A stretch of 33,226 bases of DNA, taken from NCBI GenBank assembly GCA_029265595.1, contig JAJUIC010000006.1, positions 1-33,226 of the forward strand, in the 5' to 3' direction. Position 1 is the stretch's first letter; every line of letters starts with the position of its first letter. This document shows, one piece after another, positions 7,003-14,208 of the stretch. The translations under genes were made by a program, and so were the position numbers. This stretch comes from Flavobacteriaceae bacterium (GTDB lineage: Bacteria; Bacteroidota; Bacteroidia; Flavobacteriales; Flavobacteriaceae). The notes below the pieces were generated by a model. It was not told the origin of the DNA and did not search any database. It saw only the letters and a list, made by a program, of their open reading frames with translations.

Positions 7003-7047
7003 ATTCTTGAGCAAAAACTATTTTTCAAAGCAAGTACTAATTAATAA

Positions 7048-8280
7048 TTATCTTGCCTTTTTATTCAAAATTTTTTGATCCAGGTTGGCGATATCGGAAC
7101 TGAGCTTACTTTCAAGTACTCTGGCATAAATTTGTGTTGTAGAGAGTTTAGTATGTCCTAACAGTTTAGATACCGTCTCTATTGGAACTCCATTGGAAAG
7201 TGTTACCACCGTGGCAAAGGTATGCCTGGCAGAGTGAAAGGTGATTTTCTTCCTTACTCCAATTGACTGCATGATCTCTTTTAAGTACTTGTTGATCTTC
7301 TGATTGGAAATAACTGGGAAAACGTCCTTTGCATCCTCTAGTCCATACCCTTGATATCTTTTAATAATGTCTTTGGCGGATTCGAGCAGAGGTATCTTAA
7401 CGGACTGCTGAGTCTTTTCTCGTTTGGTATAGATCCAATCCTTACCATCCATGCCTTTCACGATTTGGTCAGTAGTGAGTTCCTTTAGATCAATATAGGA
7501 CAGACCGGAATAGCATGAGAACAAAAACATATCCTTCACCCGCTCCAGGGATTCACTGGTAAAAATAGTTTCCTCTAGCATGTGCAGCTCCCGCTCGGTT
7601 AGAAATTGCCTATCATTCTTTTCAAATTTGAAGCTATAGCTTCTAAAGGCGTTCTTCTCAAGCCACTCTAATTTGATTGCTAGGTTCAGCAGTTTCTTTA
7701 AGCGTTCCAGATGTTTCATTGTTCCGTTGGTTCCACAGGTTTTTCTATTTTTTTTCGGGCTGTAGCTCCTCAGGTACATTTCAAACTCTGTAATGAACTG
7801 ATAATTGATGTGCTTCAGGTAAATATCATCTGTTTTCTTTTTCCTCTTTAAAAACTCCTCAAGATAGTTTGCTGTGGTATGGTAATTCTTAAGCGTTCCC
7901 CATTTAAGAATATCTTTCATTTTTTCATTATGGTAAGCCACGATATCCTTAATGGTTTTATGATCCTCATCTAATCCCAGGTAAGAAGCTTTAATCTTGG
8001 CAGCGGTAATAAGGGAATCTTTATCCAATAGGTTCTTGTGGGTGTCCAGTAATTTTGAATATACCTGATCCAAATAACTGTTCAATTTTTTGATTTTTGG
8101 AGTGCTTCCTCTGAGTCTTCCTTTGGAAGAATCCCATTCATTCACTGAAATCTTCCTTTTGAGGCTCATTTCAGAACATTTTCCATTCACGGTAATCCGG
8201 GTGTAAATGGACACATCTTTAGAATTCCCGTTTAACTTTCTGGTAAAGAAAAGCACGGAGAAGGTAGTAAAATCAGGCAT
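7048..8280 (-). CDS. Tyrosine recombinase/integrase 2 (IntDOT-like)
   Basis: A 410-residue paralogue of integrase 1 with the same three domains. The arm-binding domain contains VLFFTRKLNG and IYTRITVNGK near the N-terminus. The SAM-like core-binding domain is in the middle, and the catalytic domain is C-terminal with FHSARH, LLGHTKLS and Tyr in STTQIYARV. Box I again has Ser for Arg (CYSGLSYIDL). The start at 8280 was preferred over 8328 because MPDFTTF aligns with MEQQATF of the paralogue and the spacing to the shared leader motif then agrees (35 against 33 bases). It lies about 220 bases from tRNA-Pro, whose 3' end forms its attachment core. It should catalyse integration and excision of the surrounding element at that tRNA. 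Confidence 0.9.
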   Translation of the reverse strand: MPDFTTFSVLFFTRKLNGNSKDVSIYTRITVNGKCSEMSLKRKISVNEWDSSKGRLRGSTPKIKKLNSYLDQVYSKLLDTHKNLLDKDSLITAAKIKASYLGLDEDHKTIKDIVAYHNEKMKDILKWGTLKNYHTTANYLEEFLKRKKKTDDIYLKHINYQFITEFEMYLRSYSPKKNRKTCGTNGTMKHLERLKKLLNLAIKLEWLEKNAFRSYSFKFEKNDRQFLTERELHMLEETIFTSESLERVKDMFLFSCYSGLSYIDLKELTTDQIVKGMDGKDWIYTKREKTQQSVKIPLLESAKDIIKRYQGYGLEDAKDVFPVISNQKINKYLKEIMQSIGVRKKITFHSARHTFATVVTLSNGVPIETVSKLLGHTKLSTTQIYARVLESKLSSDIANLDQKILNKKAR

Positions 8281-8315
8281 TTTGAGCGTCTTTAAATGAT
8301 ACAATGGTTTTGTAA

Positions 8316-8332
8316 AGACGAAAGTCAAATCA
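8316..8332 (-). promoter_or_regulatory. Conserved leader motif of integrase genes (copy 2)
   Basis: AGACGAAAGTCAAATCA differs from the copy at 4381-4397 at one position and sits at nearly the same distance from its integrase start. Conservation in otherwise unlike upstream regions implies a role in expression of this integrase family. Confidence 0.5.
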
Positions 8333-8370
8333 ACGTAATGTTCTTCTAAGGTAGTGAATTGGTAGAAAGA

Positions 8371-8401
8371 ATGTATTCACCGAATCATTCACTAAACATG
8401 G
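8371..8401 (+). repeat. 31-bp terminal direct repeat, right copy (ATTCAC motifs)
   Basis: Direct-orientation partner of 4643-4673, with two T-to-C differences. Nearby half-motifs GTGAAT (8353-8358) and GTGAATTC (8401-8408) are in reverse or overlapping orientation. It lies 94 bases left of the tRNA-derived core, between integrase 2 and the core. Confidence 0.65.
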
Positions 8402-8420
8402 TGAATTCATATGATAACAC

Positions 8421-8510
8421 CTGATATCAGTAAAAACGAAAAACACTGAAAATCAAGTGATTAACAGTGTTTTAGTTCCTATTTCAGTAAGGTTCGTCGG
8501 GGTGGCAGGA
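8421..8510. other. Attachment-site region of integrase 2: CTGATATCA, hairpin, tRNA-Pro core
   Basis: CTGATATCA (8421-8429) is followed after 10 bases by a 9-bp inverted repeat AAAACACTG/CAGTGTTTT (8440-8448, 8465-8473) with a 16-base loop, then the core GTCGGGGTGGCAGGA (8496-8510) formed by the tRNA-Pro 3' end. Order and first spacing match the att region of integrase 1, although the stem sequence is unrelated. Confidence 0.7.
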
Positions 8511-8571
8511 TTCGAACCTGCGGCCTCCTGCTCCCAAAGCAGGCGCGATAACCGGGCTACGCTACACCCCG
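8497..8571 (-). tRNA. tRNA-Pro(TGG)
   Basis: A 75-base cloverleaf on the minus strand. Acceptor CGGGGTG pairs with CACCCCG. The anticodon loop TTTGGGA gives anticodon TGG between stems CCTGC and GCAGG. The T-arm contains GGTTCGAATCC. No CCA is encoded. Its last 14 bases plus one flanking base are the attachment core duplicated at 4571-4585, and integration has left the tRNA intact. Confidence 0.95.
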
Positions 8572-8606
8572 AAACTTAAATTTTAGTGCTCTTAAAGGCA
8601 CCTTTG

Positions 8607-8691
8607 CGGAGAGTGTGAGATTCGAACTCACGCGACGATTGCTCGTCGACAGTTTAGCAAACTGCTCCATTAACCACTCTGGCAACTCTCC
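8607..8691 (-). tRNA. tRNA-Ser(GCT)
   Basis: An 85-base type II tRNA on the minus strand. Acceptor GGAGAGT pairs with ACTCTCC. The anticodon loop TTGCTAA in an AGTTTGCTAAACT arm gives GCT. A long variable arm GTCGACGAGCAATCGTCGC is followed by a T-arm with GAGTTCGAATCTC. No CCA is encoded. It lies 35 bases upstream of tRNA-Pro, so the two are probably co-transcribed. Confidence 0.95.
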
Positions 8692-8964
8692 GATGTGAAT
8701 GAACTTGCAACGTTTTTGCGGAGGCAAATGTAGCCCATTCCTTCATATCTTCCAAACTCGAACGGGAAAAATTCCAGTAAAAATTCCCGGGGTTTCACAA
8801 CCCTTTTGGCATCAGAAGATTACGAAAAATATTGATGTCATTATTCTTTTTACCTACGGCGGTATTCAGCGTGTTAATCACCAAAAACCACATACCACCG
8901 GATTTTCCGTCTCCTGTAAGAGTTCTTTCAATGGTCTGAAAGAACCAGGTTCCAGTCGAAGGGG

Positions 8965-10056
8965 TCACATGGTCTCTTCGAAGATATTCATATCAACTGC
9001 ATTTTGTCTCAATAGTTGATAGTGGGATCTGAGGGACTGAAACAAACTCTGTTTTGAATAAGGTAAATCATGCTCCCTGGCAAAAGCTTCTAATAATTTC
9101 GTGATTTCCGGATAGAAGGCATGGTGAACATCCGGAAACAAATGATGGGCGATATGATAATTAAAACTACCCATGAAAAACCTGATGAAGAAACTGTCAT
9201 TGGTCACGTCATTGGTACATACCAGCTGGTGTTTAAACCAGGAATAAGGAAGATTCCCCTCGGGATCCGGCTGTGGAAATTCACTGTGGGTGTTGGCATG
9301 AGGCGATAACAGCACCACCAAAGAAAAGATACTGGCGGTGAAGACCATCAGGATCCACCCGGTAAGGATTATCCCCCAGTTCAGTCCTAGAACTAGTTTT
9401 GGAACCACCAGAGTATACGCAAAGAAAAGGATTTTGAATACAAATAATTTGACATATTCGATTCGGGGAATCTTAGCCACCTTATGTACGAGCGTATCCT
9501 TTTTAAAAAAATCTTTGAAGTCCCTAACCAACAGCCAATTGAAAAGATACATAGGGTACAAAAAAGGCAAATAGAAATGCTGGTACCGGTGGAACTTTTC
9601 TGCTTTAGCATGTGGAAATACCCGCACCAGAGGGCTCTGCTCAAAATCACTGTCCCAGTTCATGATATTGGGAAATGAATGGTGAAGCCGGATGTGACGA
9701 ATTTTCCAGATATAGCTGTTAGCTCCCAGTAGATCAAAAAAATGAAGATATATTTTATTTAAGGTAGTATTCTTAAAAACAACCCCGTGAACGGCATCAT
9801 GAATCAAATTCAGAAAGTTCATGATAATTAGAAGGCCCATGCTCAGGTAAGACAGGTAAAAAACCCACGGATGCTCCCCGAAAACCAGAAGCATGATATA
9901 GGCGGTGACATATAAGAGTGGGAAAAGTACAGCTTTTAATTTAATGAGGGGTTTCTTTCGAGGTTCGAGTCTCTTTACCAGAGTATCAACCTCCTTCCGC
10001 AGTCTTCGAAACTCCGGTTCAACAGGTCGTTTGTACTTTGGCAGATTGGTAGTCAT
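8965..10056 (-). CDS. Membrane fatty acid desaturase / acyl-CoA desaturase family protein
   Basis: A 363-residue di-iron membrane desaturase that would introduce a double bond into a fatty acyl chain, probably to keep membranes fluid. Three histidine boxes are visible: HDAVHG (86-91), HIRLHH (121-126) and a C-terminal HIAHHLFPDVHH near residue 305. Hydrophobic stretches at about 40-80 and 200-260 are the membrane segments. The early HDAVHG and the HIAHHLFP box resemble the delta-6/linoleoyl-CoA desaturase branch; no N-terminal cytochrome b5 domain is present. Position specificity cannot be read from sequence. It is monocistronic on the minus strand, 270 bases from the tRNA pair. Confidence 0.9.
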   Translation of the reverse strand: MTTNLPKYKRPVEPEFRRLRKEVDTLVKRLEPRKKPLIKLKAVLFPLLYVTAYIMLLVFGEHPWVFYLSYLSMGLLIIMNFLNLIHDAVHGVVFKNTTLNKIYLHFFDLLGANSYIWKIRHIRLHHSFPNIMNWDSDFEQSPLVRVFPHAKAEKFHRYQHFYLPFLYPMYLFNWLLVRDFKDFFKKDTLVHKVAKIPRIEYVKLFVFKILFFAYTLVVPKLVLGLNWGIILTGWILMVFTASIFSLVVLLSPHANTHSEFPQPDPEGNLPYSWFKHQLVCTNDVTNDSFFIRFFMGSFNYHIAHHLFPDVHHAFYPEITKLLEAFAREHDLPYSKQSLFQSLRSHYQLLRQNAVDMNIFEETM

Positions 10057-10110
10057 AGTTCATTTTGAATTGAAGGTTCGGGGTAGAGTCCCACAATGCA
10101 ACTAATGAAA

Positions 10111-10132
10111 TTACCCAATTTTTATTGGGTAA
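10111..10132. repeat. Perfect 9-bp palindromic hairpin
   Basis: TTACCCAAT, four T, ATTGGGTAA lies between the desaturase gene and the GreA/GreB-like gene, both on the minus strand. It could act as a weak terminator of the upstream gene, but no U-tract longer than three follows on that strand. Confidence 0.4.
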
Positions 10133-10238
10133 CGACTGTGCCTTGTAAATTTTAGTAAAGGCTTAACACCACGAACCATCAGGTTTGGCACGAGACCACA
10201 TCCAAACTGCAGACAGCATCAATGGACTATAGGAATTT

Positions 10239-10742
10239 CTAGGGATAACTAATTTCCATTATTTCCAATCGGCGCACTTCTCCCCCCAGGTTCAACTCAG
10301 CCACCTCCCCTGCCTGTTTGCCATTGACGGCTCTTGCTATGGGAGCTACAAATGCTATTTTCTGTTTCCGAACATCGGCCTCATCCACTCCTACGATCTG
10401 AAACTGCTGCAGGGACTTATTCTGAAGGTTTTTCAGTTTTACCAAAGCTCCAAAACGCACTTCGTTCGGAGGTTGTTCTGTGAGATCCACTACCCTGGCC
10501 GAGGCAATACGCTCGTTGAGAAAATCAATCTTCCCGTTGAGCAGCGTCCGGGCATGCCGTTCGTCTTTCTCATCGTCCATTTTCAGATCAATCAATTGCT
10601 GCTCTAAATCTTCCCTTTCTTTCTCCAGGAGCTCCATCCCATAAGGTGTCACATAATTAGTAACTCCTGCAGGTAAAGGCGCACGGGGCGGGATAAACGG
10701 AGGTTCTTCCTGATCCCCCTCCTTTACAAAACCACGACTCAT
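10239..10742 (-). CDS. GreA/GreB-family transcription elongation factor
   Basis: A 167-residue protein of the family that binds the RNA polymerase secondary channel and stimulates transcript cleavage of backtracked complexes. The N-terminal extension MSRGFVKEGDQEEPPFIPPR is typical of Bacteroidota members. Residues about 28-90 form the predicted coiled coil (GMELLEKEREDLEQQLIDLKM and onward), and the C-terminal part (about 95-165) is the FKBP-like domain, including FGALVKLKN. It differs from classical GreA by the extended N-terminus, so it may be a paralogue with its own role. It lies 116 bases from the divergent glycosyltransferase gene. Confidence 0.85.
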   Translation of the reverse strand: MSRGFVKEGDQEEPPFIPPRAPLPAGVTNYVTPYGMELLEKEREDLEQQLIDLKMDDEKDERHARTLLNGKIDFLNERIASARVVDLTEQPPNEVRFGALVKLKNLQNKSLQQFQIVGVDEADVRKQKIAFVAPIARAVNGKQAGEVAELNLGGEVRRLEIMEISYP

Positions 10743-10834
10743 GAAAATTAATTTTACCTCACAAGATCGTGAATTTCCTCTGATTTGAAAAACTTTCCTG
10801 CGGGATCAGCTTCACCCAAGTGGGCTTAAAATCC

Positions 10835-10842
10835 TATTTTTG
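10835..10842 (+). promoter_or_regulatory. Putative -7 box of the glycosyltransferase gene
   Basis: TATTTTTG fits the Bacteroidota -7 consensus TAnnTTTG and lies 16 bases before the ATG. No convincing TTG element is found about 19 bases upstream, so this is tentative. Confidence 0.35.
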
Positions 10843-10858
10843 AAAATAAAATAGTAGC

Positions 10859-12106
10859 ATGCCCAGAATCCTGGTAATTGGCTATGTCTGGCCCGAACCA
10901 CAATCTTCAGCTGCAGGTAAAAGAATGATGCAGCTCCTGGAATTCTTCCTGCAGCGTGGGTATGAGATTGTCTTTTCTTCTACGGCCGCTCCCTCCCCCT
11001 TTCAGGTGGATTTAACCGCCCTGGGGATTACCACCGAACAAATTACCCTAAACAGCAGTAGCTTCGACAGCTTTCTGGAGGACTGTCAGCCTTCCATAGT
11101 GCTGTATGATCGGTTTATGATGGAAGAGCAATTCGGGTGGCGGGTTCGAAAGCAGCTTCCTGATGCCCTTCAGATTTTGGATACCGAGGATCTGCATTTC
11201 CTTCGCAAAGCCCGCGCTGCAGCTGTTGCTGCCGGGGTGGCCCCAGACCAGGCCCAGCTGCAAACAGATCTGGCAAAGCGCGAAATTGCCAGTATGTACC
11301 GAAGTGACCTGAGTCTGATCATTTCCCCCCTGGAGATGCAGCTGCTTCAAGAGGAGTTTCAGATCCCCCGGCAACTGCTGTATTACCTCCCTATTATAAG
11401 GCAAGACCCCACAGTAGAACAATCTAAAATAAGTTTTGAGCAACGACAGGACTTCGTTTTTATCGGAAACTTTCGACACGACCCGAACTGGGATGCCGTA
11501 CTGGAGTTAAAGACCAAAATTTGGCCCCTGATTCGAAAAAGTCTGCCCCAGGCACGTTTGAATATTTATGGCGCTTATACTTCTCAAAAGGTCCATCAGC
11601 TCCACAATCCAAAAGATGGCTTTCTAGTACACGGGCGGGCAGAAAGTGCCAGAGTAGTTATTGAATCTGCCCGGCTCATGCTCGCGCCTTTGAGATTCGG
11701 AGCCGGAATAAAAGGAAAATTTCTGGATGCGATGGCCAATGGCACGCCCAGTTTAACCACTTCCATTGGAAGTGAAGGAATGACGGGGACGGTGGACTGG
11801 CCCGGACAAATAGAGGATGATGCAGCAGCGATTGCCCGTGCAGCTATAGACCTGTACAGCAATCCAAAAAAATGGAAGGAAGCCCAAAAAAGAGGTTATG
11901 AAAAGCTCCTGAAAGACTTTCCTGGATCCCAGGCGGGCGATTTGTTTGTGGATCATATGGAGTTTCTTTTAAAGGATCTGAAAGGGCACCGACAATCCAA
12001 TTTTGTGGGGCAACTTTTGCAACATCACCAGCACCAGAGTACCCGGTTCCTATCGCTCTATATTGAAGAAAAAAACAAGTCCCGGTTATTGCGGGGAGCT
12101 ACATAA
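10859..12106 (+). CDS. Glycosyltransferase (GT4/GT-B type)
   Basis: A 415-residue protein with two Rossmann-like halves. The N-terminal acceptor domain begins PRILVIGYVWPEPQSSAAGKR, the usual start of GT4 enzymes. The C-terminal donor domain starts near residue 200 (FVFIGNFRHDPNWDAV), passes through VHGRAES, and carries the nucleotide-sugar binding stretch LAPLRFGAGIKGKFLDAMANG, ending in TSIGSEGM. It should transfer a sugar from an activated donor to a lipid or polysaccharide acceptor. No other polysaccharide genes adjoin it, so the product is unknown. Its 3' end overlaps the convergent CPBP gene by 8 bases. Confidence 0.85.
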   Translation: MPRILVIGYVWPEPQSSAAGKRMMQLLEFFLQRGYEIVFSSTAAPSPFQVDLTALGITTEQITLNSSSFDSFLEDCQPSIVLYDRFMMEEQFGWRVRKQLPDALQILDTEDLHFLRKARAAAVAAGVAPDQAQLQTDLAKREIASMYRSDLSLIISPLEMQLLQEEFQIPRQLLYYLPIIRQDPTVEQSKISFEQRQDFVFIGNFRHDPNWDAVLELKTKIWPLIRKSLPQARLNIYGAYTSQKVHQLHNPKDGFLVHGRAESARVVIESARLMLAPLRFGAGIKGKFLDAMANGTPSLTTSIGSEGMTGTVDWPGQIEDDAAAIARAAIDLYSNPKKWKEAQKRGYEKLLKDFPGSQAGDLFVDHMEFLLKDLKGHRQSNFVGQLLQHHQHQSTRFLSLYIEEKNKSRLLRGAT

Positions 12107-12740
12107 AGTAATGTCCAAAGCCCACGGTAAACATTACCATCCCATAGAAATAATGCTCCACACTGACATTGAACAGGCTTTTGGACTTCAGATAATTAAA
12201 GATGAAAATCCAACTGACTAGAAAAGTGGCAACCGGTGCCACCCAATTCCCATAAATCAGGTGGGTTAGTCCGAATATAACCGCATTCCCAAGCATCAGA
12301 AGGTAAGTCTCCGGGATCAGTTTGCGGTACCTATGGAAAAAATACACCCTGTAGATAAGTTCTTGCGGAATTACAGAAACTAAGGGGTATAGGATGAGGG
12401 TGATGAGGTAGCTATTAAAGTCATGCAGCGGGTAGTTGAAGAACAGGTGAGGGAAAATCCACCAGGTGAACCACAGAAGAAGGATGCTGATTACCAGCAT
12501 GCGCGGTACCGAGCGCCGAAGATGTGCCTTGTTAATGCGGGTCAGTATTTTTTTGTCAAAGCTCGGATCCAGCAGTAGCAAGGGAAGAAAAATTAAAGCG
12601 ATTGCCAACAGCGGAAGAATCTTCAACCAGCCCTCCAGATAATACACACTTACAAAAGGGACGCTCATGTAGAAGACCAGAAATTCCAGTACCATAAAAG
12701 TATTGGAGTGGTATGCCGTTTTGAGTCTGCTATTTGCCAC
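12099..12740 (-). CDS. CPBP-family intramembrane protease-like protein
   Basis: A 213-residue, very hydrophobic protein with about six membrane segments. The Abi/CPBP signature appears as PQELIYRVYFFHRY (motif 1, normally EExxxR, here QE), then FGLTHLIYGN (His motif) and SVEHYFYG (motif 3). The family includes CAAX proteases such as Rce1 and bacteriocin self-immunity proteins. Loss of the first Glu may lower or alter activity. It is the last gene of a minus-strand run with the PAP2 and 3D-domain genes (4-base gap to PAP2), so co-expression is likely. It overlaps the convergent glycosyltransferase gene by 8 bases. Target unknown. Confidence 0.75.
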   Translation of the reverse strand: MANSRLKTAYHSNTFMVLEFLVFYMSVPFVSVYYLEGWLKILPLLAIALIFLPLLLLDPSFDKKILTRINKAHLRRSVPRMLVISILLLWFTWWIFPHLFFNYPLHDFNSYLITLILYPLVSVIPQELIYRVYFFHRYRKLIPETYLLMLGNAVIFGLTHLIYGNWVAPVATFLVSWIFIFNYLKSKSLFNVSVEHYFYGMVMFTVGFGHYFM

Positions 12741-12744
12741 AACT

Positions 12745-13467
12745 TTAAATTTCAGCCCGTTTCCTTCTTCTCAGAAGATCGATAATGTTGAAGAGCGTGA
12801 TACAAAACGCTACCCAAATTAGTCCGGCTATAAAGCCGCCTGCTACATCCGAAGGATAATGAACCCCCAGGTAAATCCGGCTCAGGCCAATGGAGAGGAT
12901 CATAAAGCTAAACAAGAAGACCAGGGTAATGCGCAGCCAGGTGGCCATTTGGATCTTAAACAGGAGGTAAATCAAAAATCCATAAAAGGCCATGGCACTC
13001 ATCGAATGGCCACTGGGGTAACTCAGGGTTTCCACCACTACCAAATGGTCGGCATCAGGTCTGGCGCGGTTGATGGCACGTTTGAGCGCGATATTAGAGA
13101 GAGAAGCCAGAATCAGCACTCCCAGAAGTTGTAAAATGAATTTCCAGTTTTTAAATTTAATCAGGAAGAAAGCTGTGGCTATAGCGGTAAGTACCAAATA
13201 CCCATACAAATCTCCCATGTCCGTGATGAACACCACAAACCGGGTGAGCTCAGGCGATCGAAGAGAAGCGAAATACTCCGTGACCCGCTGATCAATCTGA
13301 TCAATAGCAGGTCCTTTTAACTCCTCGGTAAGTTCCACAAAAAGGTTGGTGGCAATTATGAAAAACAGAAAGGACAGTCCGATCAGGATATAATAAGGCA
13401 GCTCCTTTCTATCCCTGGGCAGCAAAACCTTCAATTTTATAATGAGCTGTCGTATCCAGTCTCTCAT
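12745..13467 (-). CDS. PAP2-family membrane phosphatase
   Basis: A 240-residue membrane protein with six predicted helices and the complete acid phosphatase signature: KRAINRARP (motif 1), YPSGHSMSA (motif 2, catalytic His) and SRIYLGVHYPSDVAGG (motif 3, nucleophilic His). The motifs face the periplasm in this family. Likely substrates are undecaprenyl diphosphate or phosphatidate-type lipids; which one cannot be read from sequence. It lies between the 3D-domain gene (26 bases upstream) and the CPBP gene (4 bases downstream), which suggests one envelope-related operon. Confidence 0.88.
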   Translation of the reverse strand: MRDWIRQLIIKLKVLLPRDRKELPYYILIGLSFLFFIIATNLFVELTEELKGPAIDQIDQRVTEYFASLRSPELTRFVVFITDMGDLYGYLVLTAIATAFFLIKFKNWKFILQLLGVLILASLSNIALKRAINRARPDADHLVVVETLSYPSGHSMSAMAFYGFLIYLLFKIQMATWLRITLVFLFSFMILSIGLSRIYLGVHYPSDVAGGFIAGLIWVAFCITLFNIIDLLRRRKRAEI

Positions 13468-13493
13468 AATGTGCAGTTTATGGTGTTCTTTTT

Positions 13494-13913
13494 TTAGTTA
13501 TCAGGATAACAAATTTCGACTTCCCTACTGCCCCACTCCAGGGCCTTCTGTTGGTCGGTTCCCATATAAATGTCAATTTTCTTTTCCCAGCGACTGTGCA
13601 TTTTGTCATTGACCACAAAAATTCCCTCCAGTCCCTTGATCTTCACCGGGGTTCCATAATCCAAACCCTGCCGTAACAGGTCGCGGGAAATGGCTATGGA
13701 CTGGACCTTGGGATTTAAAGTATCCCCCCAGGCTGTCAGGCGGGGATTCCCTACCCCCTGTCCTGCGACCGAATTATATGCGGTGGCGGTAACCGTTATG
13801 GATTTCCAGTTGCCATAGGGATCCTGAGCAGCCAGTTCTGTAGGAGAATCGCAAAAACCGGTTGCTAAAACAACCAGAAGGAAAAAGGCGGGAATGGGAA
13901 GTTTCAGAAGCAT
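13494..13913 (-). CDS. 3D-domain secreted protein
   Basis: A 139-residue protein with an N-terminal signal sequence (hydrophobic MLLKLPIPAFFLLVVLATGF); a Cys follows at about residue 21, but a lipobox is not clear. The body is a 3D domain: VTVTATAYNS, then LTAWGDTL, IAISRDLL and FVVNDKM, ending in KKIDIYMG. The Asp residues of the last two blocks are the family's conserved aspartates, known from MltA-like lytic transglycosylases and Bacillus YocH-type proteins. A cell-wall-related or glycan-binding role is probable. It is the first gene of the run with PAP2 and CPBP. Confidence 0.8.
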   Translation of the reverse strand: MLLKLPIPAFFLLVVLATGFCDSPTELAAQDPYGNWKSITVTATAYNSVAGQGVGNPRLTAWGDTLNPKVQSIAISRDLLRQGLDYGTPVKIKGLEGIFVVNDKMHSRWEKKIDIYMGTDQQKALEWGSREVEICYPDN

Positions 13914-14070
13914 TCGATTGTGATAAAGTTAATTAGAATCTGGCTCAAAACTGGTGCTTGCTGCTATAGCTAGACCACGTAAAAATGGCGGTAATTTTGA
14001 AGAAAAGAAAGTAAAAAATGATATAAGACTGTTAAAATCAGTGAAAGCGTCGGATTGATAGCGTAAATTT

Positions 14071-14100
14071 TTGGGAGGGCAATTTTAAACTGTAACTTTG
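14071..14100 (+). promoter_or_regulatory. Promoter of the FKBP gene
   Basis: TTG at 14071-14073 and TAACTTTG at 14093-14100, with 19 bases between, fit the Bacteroidota pattern TTG-N19-TAnnTTTG. Predicted start of transcription is near 14107, leaving a leader of about 100 bases. That leader begins with a possible eight-codon frame (14110-14136). Confidence 0.6.
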
Positions 14101-14208
14101 CAATCTGAAATGTGGAAAATTATCAAGCTCTGCTAAGGTTTTTCCTTCTTACCCTTTGTTTTTCTTTCCATTTCTTTTCTTTTAATTTAAATAGTAAAAC
14201 AAGGTTTT

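Larger units (their letters stand above)
4571..8510. mobile_element. Small tRNA-Pro-integrated element carrying a lincosamide-resistance-like gene
   Basis: The segment is delimited by 15-bp direct repeats GTCGGGGTGGCAGGA at 4571-4585 and 8496-8510; the right copy is the 3' end of tRNA-Pro. Just inside both ends is a 31-bp direct repeat with 2 mismatches (4643-4673 and 8371-8401) containing two ATTCAC motifs 12 bases apart. Contents from right to left are integrase 2, a TGATGAC repeat array, a nucleotidyltransferase gene, module A, a spacer and module B. No relaxase, replication or conjugation gene is present, so it is at most a mobilisable or integrase-only element of about 3.9 kb. Integrase next to the tRNA, the tRNA end duplicated at the far end, and internal repeats at both ends are the classical layout of an integrated genetic element. 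The left end abuts the att region of integrase 1, implying tandem accretion. Confidence 0.75.

Noticed and set aside
8699-9019. A 106-codon plus-strand frame between tRNA-Ser and the desaturase gene
   Set aside because: It runs into the desaturase gene on the other strand, has no recognisable domain, and is best seen as a shadow.
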